From positions 120,747-184,746 of the forward strand of contig NZ_WUUT01000003.1 of the NCBI RefSeq assembly GCF_009831575.1: a DNA stretch of 64,000 nt, in the 5' to 3' direction. The notes beneath the pieces were generated by a model. That model was not told where the DNA came from and did not search any database. It was given only the letters and a program-made list of their open reading frames with translations. Position numbers and translations under genes: made by a program. This document shows positions 53,067-62,367 of the stretch, in pieces. The DNA comes from Halovenus carboxidivorans (GTDB taxonomy: Archaea; Halobacteriota; Halobacteria; Halobacteriales; Haloarculaceae). Position 1 is the stretch's first letter, and each line of letters starts with the position of its first letter.

Positions 53067-54071
53067 ATGGACCGGCGTCGGGCACTCCTCATCAGCGCGA
53101 GCGGCACGGCGGTTATCTTCGCGGTGTTGCTGTTCGTCGTCGGGGGGCGGAAGGTGTTGACCGCTCTCCGGAGTGCCGATCCACAGCTGGTCGGCCTCGT
53201 GGTCGTCGCCGGGGCGGGCTGGCTGAGCTGTTGGGGGCTCATGCTCCGGAGTATTCTCGGCACCCTCGGCACTCCGATCACCGTACTCCGTTCGCTGCAG
53301 ATCTACGTCGCCGTGGCGTTTGCCAACAACGTCACTCCCTTCGGGCAGGCAGGCGGCGAACCGGTCGCCGCGTTTCTCATCTCGAAGGTGACCGACGAGC
53401 CCTACGAGACCGGACTCGCCGGGATCAGTGCCGTCGACGTCCTCAACGTCGTCTCGTCGGTGACGCTCATCCTGGTCAGCGTCAGCTACTACGCCACCAC
53501 GACGACGGTCGCGGAGGCCGTCGAGGACGCCGTGCTCTCGGCGATCGGGATCATCGTCGGCGTCGGTATCGTCCTCGGGGTCGGCTGGCGGTACCGCTGG
53601 TCGCTCGTCAGCGCCGCGAGCCGCGTCGCCGCCTTTACCGCCTCTCGCCTCGTCCCCTCGTCCGGCCTCGACCTCCAGATCCAGGACCGCGCCGCCCGAT
53701 TTTTCAACCACGTGGAGACGATCGCGACCAGCCCCTCACGCCTCGCGCTCGTCCTGGGTCTCTCGCTGGCCGGATGGGTTCTCCAGGGCGTCGCGCTGTT
53801 TATCGCCTTTCAGGCGGTCGGCCAGACCGTCCCAGTCGCGGTCGTCCTCTTCGCCGTCCCGCTTGGCAACCTCGCCGGGGCCGCGCCGCTTCCCGGGGGA
53901 CTCGGCGGGATCGAAGCCGCCTTCGTCGCGATTCTCGTCCCGACGACCGGCATTCCGGCGGCGACGGTCACCGCGGCGGTCCTCATCCACCGCGGCGTGG
54001 TCTACTGGCTGCCGGTACTGGTCGGCGGAACGGTCGCGGCCAGATTCGGGATGAGCCTCGGCCGGACCTGA
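53067..54071 (+). CDS. Flippase-like membrane protein (LPG synthase TM / UPF0104 family)
   Basis: 334 residues, about eight membrane helices. Family hallmarks are FANNVTPFGQAGGEPVAAFL and PLGNLAGAAPLPGGLGGIEA, the conserved loops of the lysylphosphatidylglycerol-synthase membrane domain, here without a catalytic domain. Such stand-alone versions in glycan clusters are thought to move lipid-linked sugars. Start MDRRRALLISASG at 53067. A second, related protein is encoded at 60149-61189. Confidence 0.86.
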   Translation: MDRRRALLISASGTAVIFAVLLFVVGGRKVLTALRSADPQLVGLVVVAGAGWLSCWGLMLRSILGTLGTPITVLRSLQIYVAVAFANNVTPFGQAGGEPVAAFLISKVTDEPYETGLAGISAVDVLNVVSSVTLILVSVSYYATTTTVAEAVEDAVLSAIGIIVGVGIVLGVGWRYRWSLVSAASRVAAFTASRLVPSSGLDLQIQDRAARFFNHVETIATSPSRLALVLGLSLAGWVLQGVALFIAFQAVGQTVPVAVVLFAVPLGNLAGAAPLPGGLGGIEAAFVAILVPTTGIPAATVTAAVLIHRGVVYWLPVLVGGTVAARFGMSLGRT

Positions 54072-54182
54072 CATTCTGATCCGATGGAGCCGACTGCGGC
54101 CCGCAGTGACGACGCCTCGTCTGGACGAACGCGACGACCCTGTCAACCGGTCTGGCCGGCGGTCGGACACACAAGAGCTATG

Positions 54183-54207
54183 TAGTTACTCACGTTTCGA
54201 GTAACTA
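54183..54207. promoter_or_regulatory. TrmB-type operator at the epimerase operon start
   Basis: TAGTTACTC, seven bases, GAGTAACTA: perfect 9-bp arms ending on the A of the start codon at 54207. The inner part is TACT-N8-GAGTA, the consensus I recall for Halobacterium TrmB. A TATA-like GCTATGTAG (54177-54185) is centred 26 nt from the ATG, so the operator fills the space between box and transcription start, where binding would block initiation. Confidence 0.65.
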
Positions 54208-55376
54208 TGAGCGTCATCGTAACCGGCGGCGACGGCTATCTCGGCTGGCCGACCGCACTCAGAATCGCCACGCGAACGGACGACCGCGTCGTCCTCGTCG
54301 ACAACTTCGCCCGGCGGGAGTGGGTCGAGGAGGTCGGCAGCGTCAGCGCGACACCGATTGCGGACATCGACGACCGCCTCGCCGCCGCCGTGGAGGTCCA
54401 CGGCCTCGACAACCTCTCGTTCGTGGAGGCCGACCTCACCGACCGCGCCGAGGTGGACAAACTGCTCCAGATCCACGAACCGGGGACGATCATCCACACG
54501 GCCGCACAGCCGTCCGCCCCCTACTCGCAGATCAACGGCGAACGCGCCAACTACACCCAGCACAACAACCTCCAGGCGACCCGTAACCTCCTGTTCGGCC
54601 TGCACGAGAACGACATGACGGAGACGCACTTCGTCGAGACGACCACCACCGGCGTCTACGGCGCACCGGAGTTCCCCATCCCCGAGGGCGGGGCGACGAT
54701 GGAGAACGACGGCGAGCGCGACGAGGTGCCGTTCCCGGCGATGGCTGGCTCGTGGTACCACCTCACGAAGAGCCACGACGCCGCCAACATGCGCCTGGCC
54801 CACCAGCAGTTCGACATCCCGATCAGCGACGTTCGGACCGCCATCGTCTACGGGACCGAGACCGAGGAGACCCGCGCCGACGACCGCCTGAACACCCGTT
54901 TTGACTTCGACTACTACTTCGGAACCGTGACCCACCGCTTCTGCGCGCAGGCGGTCGCGGGCTATCCTGTGACAGTCTACGGGAAAGGCGAACAGCGAAA
55001 GCCGTTCGTCTCGCTGGAAGACGCCGTCGAAGGGCTCGCACAACTCGCACTCACCGACCCCGACGAGCGGCCCGACGACCACGTCGTTTACAACCAGGTC
55101 ACGCGCGCGATCAGTATCGTCGAGATTGCGAACACCATCTCCGAGGTCGGTGAAGCGTACGACCTCGACGTGGCGGTCGAACACTTCGAGAACCCCCGCG
55201 ACGAGGACGAGACGCACAAGATGGAGATCGAAAACGACCGGTACGCGGATCTGATCGGCGGCCAGTCCCAGACCTTCGAGGAGGCTGTCGACGACATCCT
55301 CGACACGCTGATCCAGTACGACGACCGAGTGAAAGCACACGAGGACCGCTTCCTGCCCGGTGTCCTCGAAGAGTGA
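54207..55376 (+). CDS. UDP-sulfoquinovose-synthase-like NAD-dependent epimerase
   Basis: 389 residues, extended SDR. The NAD site GGDGYLGWPTAL (7-18) is the hallmark of the SQD1/Agl3 group, which makes UDP-sulfoquinovose from UDP-glucose and sulfite. Catalytic Thr/Tyr region TTTTGVYGAPEFPIPEG, and YxxxK as Tyr184-Lys188 (WYHLTKSHDAAN). Further group features are FDYYFGTVTHRFCAQA and YGKGEQRKPFVSLEDA, continuing VEGLAQL. A sulfonated sugar on the surface glycan or glycolipid is thus likely. First gene of a three-epimerase operon, under the TrmB-type operator. Confidence 0.86.
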   Translation: MSVIVTGGDGYLGWPTALRIATRTDDRVVLVDNFARREWVEEVGSVSATPIADIDDRLAAAVEVHGLDNLSFVEADLTDRAEVDKLLQIHEPGTIIHTAAQPSAPYSQINGERANYTQHNNLQATRNLLFGLHENDMTETHFVETTTTGVYGAPEFPIPEGGATMENDGERDEVPFPAMAGSWYHLTKSHDAANMRLAHQQFDIPISDVRTAIVYGTETEETRADDRLNTRFDFDYYFGTVTHRFCAQAVAGYPVTVYGKGEQRKPFVSLEDAVEGLAQLALTDPDERPDDHVVYNQVTRAISIVEIANTISEVGEAYDLDVAVEHFENPRDEDETHKMEIENDRYADLIGGQSQTFEEAVDDILDTLIQYDDRVKAHEDRFLPGVLEE

Positions 55377-56329
55377 CGATGAGCGACCGGACCGTCCTCG
55401 TCACCGGCGGGTGTGGATACATCGGCAGCGCGCTCGTCCCGGAGCTCCAGCGGGCCGAGGAGACGGACAACGTCGTCGTCTTCGACTCGCTTGCCGGCGG
55501 CTCACCCGCGAACCTCATGGACGCGGATGTCGGCAACGGGTTCGAGTTCAGACAGGGCGACGTTCGGAACTACGGGGAGGTCGAGAGCGCGATGCGAGGC
55601 GTCGACGCGGTGATCCATCTCGCCGCGGTCACGGGCGCCGCGAGCACCCACGACCGCCGCGAGGAGACCTTCGCGGTCAACCTCGACGGCACCCGTAACG
55701 TCCTGAACGCGGCCGAAAAGCTCGGCGTCGAGACCGTCACCTTCGCCTCCTCGTGTAACAACTACGGCCGCGCGCCCCACGAGAACGTCGACGAGACGAC
55801 AGATCCCCGGCCGATCAACCCCTACGCCGAGTCGAAACTCGCCGCCGAGGAACTTCTCGCGGAGTTCGACGGCGACGCCACCGCCCTCCGACTCAGCACC
55901 AACTACGGCCACGCTCCCGGAATTCGGTTCAACCTCGTCGTGAACACGTTCGTGTTCCGCGCGCTCACCGGCCGACCGCTGACCGTCTACGGCGACGGCT
56001 CGAACTGGCGGCCGTTCATCCACGTCTCCGACGCCGCCCGGGCGTTCGCGCGGGCGACGCTGGAACCGGACTCCTGGCCCGAGCTAGTGTACAACGTCGG
56101 CGCGAACAGCGAGAACTACCGCATCAGCGACATCGCCGAAATCGTCCACGACGAGGTCGGTACCGGCGTCGACATCACGTATCTCGAAGACGAACACCCC
56201 GGGCCGTCCTACCACGTCAACTTCGACCGCGTCGAGGAGACCGGCTACGAACCGGAGTACACGCTCCGGGAGGGGGTCCGCGAACTCGCAACGGCATTCA
56301 CGAACGACGCGTTCACAGCACACACATGA
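55373..56329 (+). CDS. NAD-dependent sugar epimerase/dehydratase
   Basis: 318 residues (316 from ATG 55379). NAD motif VTGGCGYIGSALV; VIHLAAVTGAASTHDRREET; the catalytic Tyr in INPYAESKLAAEELL (YxxxK), with FASSCNNYGRAP as the Ser/Thr site; RPFIHVSDAARAFARA near the substrate end. Exact reaction (4-epimerase, dehydratase, or other) not decidable from sequence. GTG 55373 overlaps the previous stop (GTGA), ATG 55379 lies two codons later. Confidence 0.88.
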   Translation: MTMSDRTVLVTGGCGYIGSALVPELQRAEETDNVVVFDSLAGGSPANLMDADVGNGFEFRQGDVRNYGEVESAMRGVDAVIHLAAVTGAASTHDRREETFAVNLDGTRNVLNAAEKLGVETVTFASSCNNYGRAPHENVDETTDPRPINPYAESKLAAEELLAEFDGDATALRLSTNYGHAPGIRFNLVVNTFVFRALTGRPLTVYGDGSNWRPFIHVSDAARAFARATLEPDSWPELVYNVGANSENYRISDIAEIVHDEVGTGVDITYLEDEHPGPSYHVNFDRVEETGYEPEYTLREGVRELATAFTNDAFTAHT

Positions 56330-57312
56330 GCACACCGAACCCATCACCGACAGTCGCCGTCACGGGCGCTGCGGGATACATCGGCAGTCGTGTCGTCAGC
56401 CAGATACAGCGAGAACACCCCGACTGGGAGATCATCGCGGTCGATAACTTCTATCTCGGGACGATCCGTGAGATCGGTGACGTGACCGTCCAGCACGTCG
56501 ACATCCGCAACCGAGAGCGACTCGAAGCGGTGCTCGACGGCGCGGACATCGTCCTGCACCTGGCGGCGATCAGCGGCGTCGACGACTGCGACGAGAAGCC
56601 GGATCTCGCCTTCGAGGTCAACGTTCAGGGAACCGAAAACGTCGCCTGGTTCTGCCGGAAGAGCGGTGCCGGACTGGCCTTTCCCTTCAGCATGGCCGTG
56701 CTGGGCGATCCGGCGGAGTTCCCGATCACCGTCGACCTCCCCCGCGATCCGATGAACTGGTACGGTCGGACGAAACTCCTCGGCGAGCAGTCGATCAGGA
56801 CCTACGCCGACGGTTCGTTCCCGGCACACCTCTTTCTCATCTCGAATCTCTACGGCGAACACCGTATCGCCGGCCAGCGGGTGAGCAAGGGGACGGTGAT
56901 CAACTTCTTCGTCGACCGGGTCTTCTCCGACCAGCCCCTCACCGTGTACGAACCCGGTACGCAGTCCCGCAACTACATCCACGTCACCGATGTCGCAAAC
57001 GCCTACCTCCGCAGCGCGGAGGAACTGCTCGCACAGCTCGACCGCGACGAGACGGGGGCCCGCGCCTACGAGATTGCCAGCGACGAGGATCCAAGCGTCC
57101 AGACTGTCGCAGAACTCGTCCGGCGGATCGCCAGCGAGGAGGCAGATATCGACACCGAGGTGAGTCTCGTCGAGAACCCGCGAAGCGGCGAAACCCTCGT
57201 CGACCAGTTCGCCGTCGACACCAGCAGAACCCGGTCGGAACTGGGCTGGGAGCCCGAACACACCGTCGAGGAGACGGTCCGCGAACTCGTCCGCGAGCGC
57301 AGCGGGGAGTAG
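56326..57312 (+). CDS. NAD-dependent sugar epimerase/dehydratase
   Basis: 328 residues, extended SDR. VTGAAGYIGSRVVSQI for NAD; VLHLAAISGVDDCDEKPDLA; catalytic MNWYGRTKLLGEQSI (YxxxK), with AFPFSMAVLGDPAE as the Ser region; SRNYIHVTDVANAYLRSAEE. Third gene of the operon, its ATG overlapping the previous stop (ATGA). About 30 residues in it differ from its neighbour enough that a different sugar is expected. Confidence 0.88.
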   Translation: MSTPNPSPTVAVTGAAGYIGSRVVSQIQREHPDWEIIAVDNFYLGTIREIGDVTVQHVDIRNRERLEAVLDGADIVLHLAAISGVDDCDEKPDLAFEVNVQGTENVAWFCRKSGAGLAFPFSMAVLGDPAEFPITVDLPRDPMNWYGRTKLLGEQSIRTYADGSFPAHLFLISNLYGEHRIAGQRVSKGTVINFFVDRVFSDQPLTVYEPGTQSRNYIHVTDVANAYLRSAEELLAQLDRDETGARAYEIASDEDPSVQTVAELVRRIASEEADIDTEVSLVENPRSGETLVDQFAVDTSRTRSELGWEPEHTVEETVRELVRERSGE

Positions 57313-57318
57313 CGGCGC

Positions 57319-58182
57319 TCACAGCGTCTCGATTGCGTCGGAGCCGACGCTCTCGTACTCCCAGATCAACTCGAAATACCGATTCAGCCCGGCGACGAAG
57401 GAGCCGTTCTCGGTCACCGCGGCCTGTCGCAGGTGAAGCGGGATGTCCTTCTCCTCGACGAGGATGATCGCGATACCCGTCTCGTAGTCCATGCTGGGGT
57501 CGGCAAGCGTCCCCCGCCAGGGTAGCGGCTTCTCGCTGAACCGGAGGTCGAGCGACGGGAACTCCGCGGCGAGTTCGCCGGCAATCTCGGCCTGGATCTC
57601 GCTGTTGTGCTCGGAGAGGTGTTCCGGGTGGACGAAGAGCACGTCGATCTCCACGCCGCGGTCGACCGCCGTTTCCAGTGCGGGACGGACCCGCTCGAAG
57701 TACTCGAAGCTCTTGGTCATGATCCGGAGGGTCCGCTCGGCGTCGCGGTAGATCGACCGGGTCTCCGATTCGCTCGGTTTGCCCACGTCGACGACGTGAA
57801 ACAGCTCCTCGGCCGGGGAGCGGTCCTCGCTCGCTCGCTGGTAGCGGGGCTGGTAGGTCTCCAGAAACGGCTCGCGGAGCTCGTCGAGTTCGGCGCGGAA
57901 TGACTCGAAGGCCTGCTGGCGGTTCTCGACCGCCCGGTCGAGGATCTCCGCGGGCGGTTTCGGCTGGAACTCCTTGGGGCGGCCGGGGATCACCTCGACG
58001 AACCCCCGGTCGGCGAGTTCGTCGAGTACGCCGTAGATCCGGGCGTTGGGAATTCCGGTCGCTTCCGCGAGGTTGGGTGCCGTCGACCGCCCGTGCGTGA
58101 GCAGCCCCTTGAGTGCCGTCGTCTCGTACTCACCGAGGTCGAGACGGTCGAACAGTGCGTCGGCATCCGGCTGGTCGTCCAT
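57319..58182 (-). CDS. TrmB-family transcriptional regulator
   Basis: 287 residues. N-terminal wHTH DLGEYETTALKGLLTHGRST with APNLAEATGIPNARIYGVLD and ADRGFVEVIPGRPKEFQPKP, then a coiled linker and a ligand-binding-like domain (AERTLRIMTKSFEYFERVRP, VEIDVLFVHPEHLSEHNSEI). Leaderless start supported by GCTTTAACT centred about 26 nt upstream. Convergent with the epimerase operon, whose start carries a TACT-N8-GAGTA operator, so it is the obvious candidate regulator of that operon; the direct link is inference. Confidence 0.85.
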   Translation of the reverse strand: MDDQPDADALFDRLDLGEYETTALKGLLTHGRSTAPNLAEATGIPNARIYGVLDELADRGFVEVIPGRPKEFQPKPPAEILDRAVENRQQAFESFRAELDELREPFLETYQPRYQRASEDRSPAEELFHVVDVGKPSESETRSIYRDAERTLRIMTKSFEYFERVRPALETAVDRGVEIDVLFVHPEHLSEHNSEIQAEIAGELAAEFPSLDLRFSEKPLPWRGTLADPSMDYETGIAIILVEEKDIPLHLRQAAVTENGSFVAGLNRYFELIWEYESVGSDAIETL

Positions 58183-58213
58183 ACCTCGCGTGACGGGCCG
58201 ACGGGAGTTAAAG

Positions 58214-60040
58214 CTACCACGGCGGGGTGCGGTCGGCGACGCAGCTCCCGCTGTGCTCCAGAATCGCGACGTACTGGTTCACCCTGAGTTCCTGTTCGTC
58301 GCCGTACTGGTCGCTGTGCGGGTTGATTCCCAGTGGAACGAGGTCGCGAAGTGACCCCGGTTCGGCCCTGCTCGGGACGAAATTCGGCGGCCGGTCGCCG
58401 AACTCCGCGACAATCTCGTAGTTGTACTCGCTGTCCAGCAGCGCGCGGATGTACCGCGCCCGCTCGTCGACGCGGGAGTCGATGTCGTAGCCGCGCTGGT
58501 CGTCCGGGATGTCCTGGAGATAGAGTAGTTCCTTGTATCCCACCTGTATGTAGGTCGGACAGGCCTCGACGGCGGGGTCGTCCATCCCTCGCCAGATCGG
58601 GTTGATCCGCATGTCGTGCGGGATCGCGTTCTCCAGAAAGCCGTGGTAATAGGTCTCCATCGTGGCGTCCTCGTCGGCGTTCTCCGACAGCCACTCCGTG
58701 GCCTCGTCTCGCGGCATCGACGCGTACATGCCGACGCCGACGCCGGCGTACAGCGCCGAACTCACCACCAGCCCGGCGGTGAGAACGCGGCCGACCTGTC
58801 GTCGCCGGTCCCGCAGCAGCCACAGCCAGTCGGCGAGCAACACCATCAACACCGGCACGGTCGGGAGCAGGTGATGCACCCGGAAGTCGTGAAACGTCGA
58901 GAACAACAGCCAGAAACAGCCCAGCACCGCCACCAGCAACAGTCGCTCGTCGAACTCCGGAGCCGGCGTGCGAAGCGTCTCCGGGGCCAACCGCCGCAGC
59001 GTCGCGACGGCCCCGACGACGCCGCCGGCGGTCCCGACGAGCAGCGGCCAGCCGAAGGCGCTGACGTAGGTGCGCAGAAACCACCACCACAGCGGGGCCG
59101 TCGGGCCGACGGCAGTCCCGGTTCGCCCCGCACCGCCGCCGATGCGGATCGCCACGAGGTCGATGTGACCGACGAGCGCGGTCGGGAATCCCAGCAGGAT
59201 CGTCACGGCACCGATGCCGGCGCCTTTCAGCAGAAACCGCGGCTCCCAGAGCACTTCCCGCCAGGTGCCTTCCTCGGTCCGGGCCGACAGCGCGAAGGCG
59301 AGCACGAAGAGCAACACCAGCGGCGCGACCGTGAGTTTGAACGCGATCGCCACGCCGCCAGCGACGCTGGCGAGGTAGAACTGCCGGCGGTGTCCGGTCC
59401 GGAGGTACCGCAGGAGATACAGCAGCGTGAGCACGAGACACATCGTCGCAGGGATGTCCTCGCCGCCCTCCTTCGCGAGTTTGAGAAAGCCGAAGGTGAC
59501 GGTCAGAAGCACCGCGGCGACGCGGCCGGTCCAGCGGTTCCGGAGTTCGGTGCCGAGCCGATAGACCAGATAGACGGTCACGGCCGCGAAGAGCACGTTC
59601 GTCAGTCGGACAAACAGGAGGCTCCAGGTCCAGACCCACTCCGGCGTCGACGCCCAGACCGGGTAGTGTGCGTAGGTGTCGGCGGGAAAGCCGATTCCGG
59701 TGATCGCCTCCACGTTACCGGACAGCACCGCCGCGAGCACGACCGGCAACACGGCGATGGCGTAGACGTAAAACGTCGCCCCGAACGGGGCTCGTCCCCA
59801 GGAGACGCCCTCGTGGATCCCGACGGGAGTGGGGTTCGAGAGCACCGAACTGTACGCGACCAGCGGATCGAGAACCCGGTTGTGTTCGTCCCAGGTCGCG
59901 AAGTTCGGAATCCGATGCCAGAAGTAGAAGCCGGCGAGCAGGACCACCGCGAGCAGGATGTATTTCAGGTACCGATCGGTCCGCAGATCCGAGAGCAACC
60001 GTCTCGTCGCCGCGCTGGCCGCGCCACGCAACCGGCTCAT
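58214..60040 (-). CDS. Membrane glycosyltransferase, GT39/PMT-like
   Basis: 608 residues with about eleven membrane helices. After the first helix comes FATWDEHNRVLDPLVAYSSV, the acidic loop region of PMT/ArnT-type transferases that use lipid-phosphate sugars; WTGRVAAVLLTVTFGFLKLA and RRQFYLASVAGGVAIAFKLT are typical helices. A C-terminal hydrophilic domain of about 170 residues follows (WLSENADEDATMETYYHGFL to the end). Start at MSRLRGAASA is supported by GCTTATTCG about 29 nt upstream. It likely transfers a sugar outside the membrane to a lipid or protein. Confidence 0.83.
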   Translation of the reverse strand: MSRLRGAASAATRRLLSDLRTDRYLKYILLAVVLLAGFYFWHRIPNFATWDEHNRVLDPLVAYSSVLSNPTPVGIHEGVSWGRAPFGATFYVYAIAVLPVVLAAVLSGNVEAITGIGFPADTYAHYPVWASTPEWVWTWSLLFVRLTNVLFAAVTVYLVYRLGTELRNRWTGRVAAVLLTVTFGFLKLAKEGGEDIPATMCLVLTLLYLLRYLRTGHRRQFYLASVAGGVAIAFKLTVAPLVLLFVLAFALSARTEEGTWREVLWEPRFLLKGAGIGAVTILLGFPTALVGHIDLVAIRIGGGAGRTGTAVGPTAPLWWWFLRTYVSAFGWPLLVGTAGGVVGAVATLRRLAPETLRTPAPEFDERLLLVAVLGCFWLLFSTFHDFRVHHLLPTVPVLMVLLADWLWLLRDRRRQVGRVLTAGLVVSSALYAGVGVGMYASMPRDEATEWLSENADEDATMETYYHGFLENAIPHDMRINPIWRGMDDPAVEACPTYIQVGYKELLYLQDIPDDQRGYDIDSRVDERARYIRALLDSEYNYEIVAEFGDRPPNFVPSRAEPGSLRDLVPLGINPHSDQYGDEQELRVNQYVAILEHSGSCVADRTPPW

Positions 60041-60148
60041 CGGGTACAGGTGACACGAACGGACGAATAAGCATTGTGGTCTCCCGAGGTCGGCCGGATC
60101 CGTCACGCCGTCCGGTTTCGGAGTCGACGCCGACCGGCTTTCCGGGAC

Positions 60149-61189
60149 TCACTCCCCGGCGTCCGCGTCGGTCGATAGCTCCGAGAGGTCGAGTTGGAGC
60201 GAGGGGTACCAGCCGCCCAGCGCCGGGAGATAGACGCCGAGGAACCTGTCGACGAAAATGACTGGGACGATGACTGCGTTCGGGACGCCCAGCGCGACGA
60301 ACACGAGCGTCGCCGTCGCCTCGGTCACGCCGATGCCGCCGGGCGTGAGCGGCAGCAGCGTGACGCTGTAGGCCATCACGAGCACGAGCGGTAACAACAC
60401 TGCCGGTCGGAAGGGAACGCCGAAAGCCTCCAACAGGAGCCAGACCCGGGCGGCCGGTGCGAGCGCGAGCGCGAGCGCCCACCCGGCGGCGTAGCCGAGC
60501 CAGACGGCCGGGGAACCGGCGAGCCCCCGGAAGGCGGCCGTCGAGGCCGCGGTGAAATCGACGGCGTCGTCGATCCTCTCGACCACGGTCTCTCCGATTC
60601 GGGGCAGCCGACTCAGCGGCCCTTCGAGGGCGGCGATCAGGCGGTCGAGCAGCGTCAGGTTCACGCCCGCCAGCAGCACGACCGCGCCGGCGGCGAGATA
60701 CAGCCCGGTCGACAGCGCGACTACCAGGAGGATCTCGGTCGACAGCGCGGTCGCGGTGGCGAGCAGTCCGGCCGTCGCGACCAGCCCGTAGACGACGGCG
60801 TAGATCCCCGTGTGGACGCCCGACGCGGCGACGGCGTCCGGATAGGAGAGCCCGGTCCTGCTCCGGAGGACGAAGGGGGCGGCGACCCGCCCCGAGAGCC
60901 GCGACGGGAGCAGTTGGTTGATGAAGTTGACCATCAGATCAGTGCTCGCCGCGGCCCGGAAAGAGACCGGCTGAAGGCGGTTCAGGACGACGTGCCAGGT
61001 GTAAAACCGGCCACAGAGCCCGATCACGCTCACCGCGAGCACGAGCGCGACCGTGAGGGCGTCGAGGTCGCCGAGCAGCGCCGCCACCCGCCCGAACTGG
61101 ACCTGCGTGAGCAGCCACCCGAGCGCGACCAGTCCGACGCCGTACTGGACGGTGCTGACCAGCACGCTCCGCGGTGACGGTCGGTTCAC
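60149..61189 (-). CDS. Flippase-like membrane protein (LPG synthase TM / UPF0104 family)
   Basis: 346 residues, seven to eight membrane helices. NFINQLLPSRLSGRVAAPFV and LPLTPGGIGVTEATATLVFV are the two conserved loops of the family. Start is GTG 61189, overlapping the stop of the deacetylase gene (GTGA). Last gene of an operon with GT2, DUF2304-type and deacetylase genes, a frequent setting for lipid-linked sugar transport. Confidence 0.86.
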   Translation of the reverse strand: MNRPSPRSVLVSTVQYGVGLVALGWLLTQVQFGRVAALLGDLDALTVALVLAVSVIGLCGRFYTWHVVLNRLQPVSFRAAASTDLMVNFINQLLPSRLSGRVAAPFVLRSRTGLSYPDAVAASGVHTGIYAVVYGLVATAGLLATATALSTEILLVVALSTGLYLAAGAVVLLAGVNLTLLDRLIAALEGPLSRLPRIGETVVERIDDAVDFTAASTAAFRGLAGSPAVWLGYAAGWALALALAPAARVWLLLEAFGVPFRPAVLLPLVLVMAYSVTLLPLTPGGIGVTEATATLVFVALGVPNAVIVPVIFVDRFLGVYLPALGGWYPSLQLDLSELSTDADAGE

Positions 61190-62019
61190 GCCCGATCCCC
61201 GAGTCCGTGCTCGGCGATCACGTTCCGTACCGTCGTGAACTCGAAGGGCTGATCGAGGATGTACTCGACGGCTCGGCGCATCCACGACCCGGTGCGGACG
61301 TACACGCGTTTCGGAACGCCGTCGACGGCCGGCAGATCGACCAACTCCCACGGGTGGACGTACAGCACCGGCGCGATTCCTCGCCTGGCGAGGAGCTTCA
61401 TTCCGGCGACCGTGTACCGCGGGCCGAAAAACCGGAGCCACGTGCCGGTCAACGGCAGCCGCACACCCGGACAGACGCTGGTCGGCACCTCGGTGATCTC
61501 CGTCGGCGCGGCCGAATCGACCGCCGTCGCCCGCGACGGCCGGTGGAGGTCGTACTCGCCGCCGTACCAGCCGGGGATGCGACGGCTCGCGACGACGCTC
61601 GAATCGTACTCGTACCCCGTCTCGGCGAGCAACTCGAAGTGGTCGTCGGTGATGTCGAACGCCGGCGCGCGGAACCCGGAGACGGTCTCGCCCGTGACCG
61701 ATTCGAGCGTCTCCCGGGAGTCGGCCAGTTCCGCCCGGCGCTGCTCGGCGCTGAGGTCGGTGAGCAGCCTGTGTGTCTGGGTGTGTGAAGCGATCTCGTG
61801 GCCCGCGTCTGCCAGCGCCCTCACCGCCTCTGGATGTCGCTTCGCAACGTCTCCGACCACGAAACAGGTCGCGGTCGCGTCGTTGTTCGCCAGCACGGTC
61901 CGCAGAAACTCGCCGGCGCCCAACCCGACCGGTCCGTCGCAGGTGCCGGCCGCGCTACGGTAGGCCGGGGTGTGTTCGAACAGCTCGAAGTCGATCGAGA
62001 AGACGGCGCGGTCAGTCAT
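61186..62019 (-). CDS. Polysaccharide deacetylase family protein
   Basis: 277 residues, NodB/CE4 fold. FSIDFELFEHTPAYRS holds the metal/catalytic Asp, EIASHTQTHRLLTDLS the His-x3-His zinc site, and VSGFRAPAFDITDDH the following motif; VLYVHPWELVDLP gives the C-terminal His. It removes N-acetyl groups from sugars, on a lipid-linked or exported glycan. No signal peptide. Overlaps the neighbours at both ends. Confidence 0.88.
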   Translation of the reverse strand: MTDRAVFSIDFELFEHTPAYRSAAGTCDGPVGLGAGEFLRTVLANNDATATCFVVGDVAKRHPEAVRALADAGHEIASHTQTHRLLTDLSAEQRRAELADSRETLESVTGETVSGFRAPAFDITDDHFELLAETGYEYDSSVVASRRIPGWYGGEYDLHRPSRATAVDSAAPTEITEVPTSVCPGVRLPLTGTWLRFFGPRYTVAGMKLLARRGIAPVLYVHPWELVDLPAVDGVPKRVYVRTGSWMRRAVEYILDQPFEFTTVRNVIAEHGLGDRA

Positions 62020-62365
62020 CCATTTCCTCGAGTTCGTTCCGGAGGAGGCTGACCTGCTCGTTGAGCCGCGAGACCTTGTCGTAGAGTCTGCCGATCCGGT
62101 TCAGCAGGTAGGTCACGACCACGAACAGCGTCAAATTCGAGATGACGAGAATCGCCCGTGCTTTCAGTTCGAGGCCGAGCAGCGTCGCGACGAACTGGAA
62201 GAGGTCCGGATAGATGCCGACGACGATGAGACCCGTCCCCACGATCAGCGACATGGTGAACAGAAAGACCGCTTCCCGGCCCTGTCGAACCAGATAGAGG
62301 CCGTTTCCGAGAAAGACGAGTCCGACCAGCACCGCGATGACGTTGACGGTGGTGTACTCGACCAT
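62012..62365 (-). CDS. DUF2304-type membrane protein
   Basis: 117 residues. Three helices (TVNVIAVLVGLVFLGNGLYL, AVFLFTMSLIVGTGLIVVGI, ILVISNLTLFVVVTYLLNRI) then a short coiled coil ending LRNELEEMDD. Such proteins usually sit next to a GT2 glycosyltransferase, as here (3 nt), and may form the membrane anchor or partner of it. Overlaps the deacetylase start. Confidence 0.82.
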   Translation of the reverse strand: MVEYTTVNVIAVLVGLVFLGNGLYLVRQGREAVFLFTMSLIVGTGLIVVGIYPDLFQFVATLLGLELKARAILVISNLTLFVVVTYLLNRIGRLYDKVSRLNEQVSLLRNELEEMDD

Positions 62366-62367
62366 GG

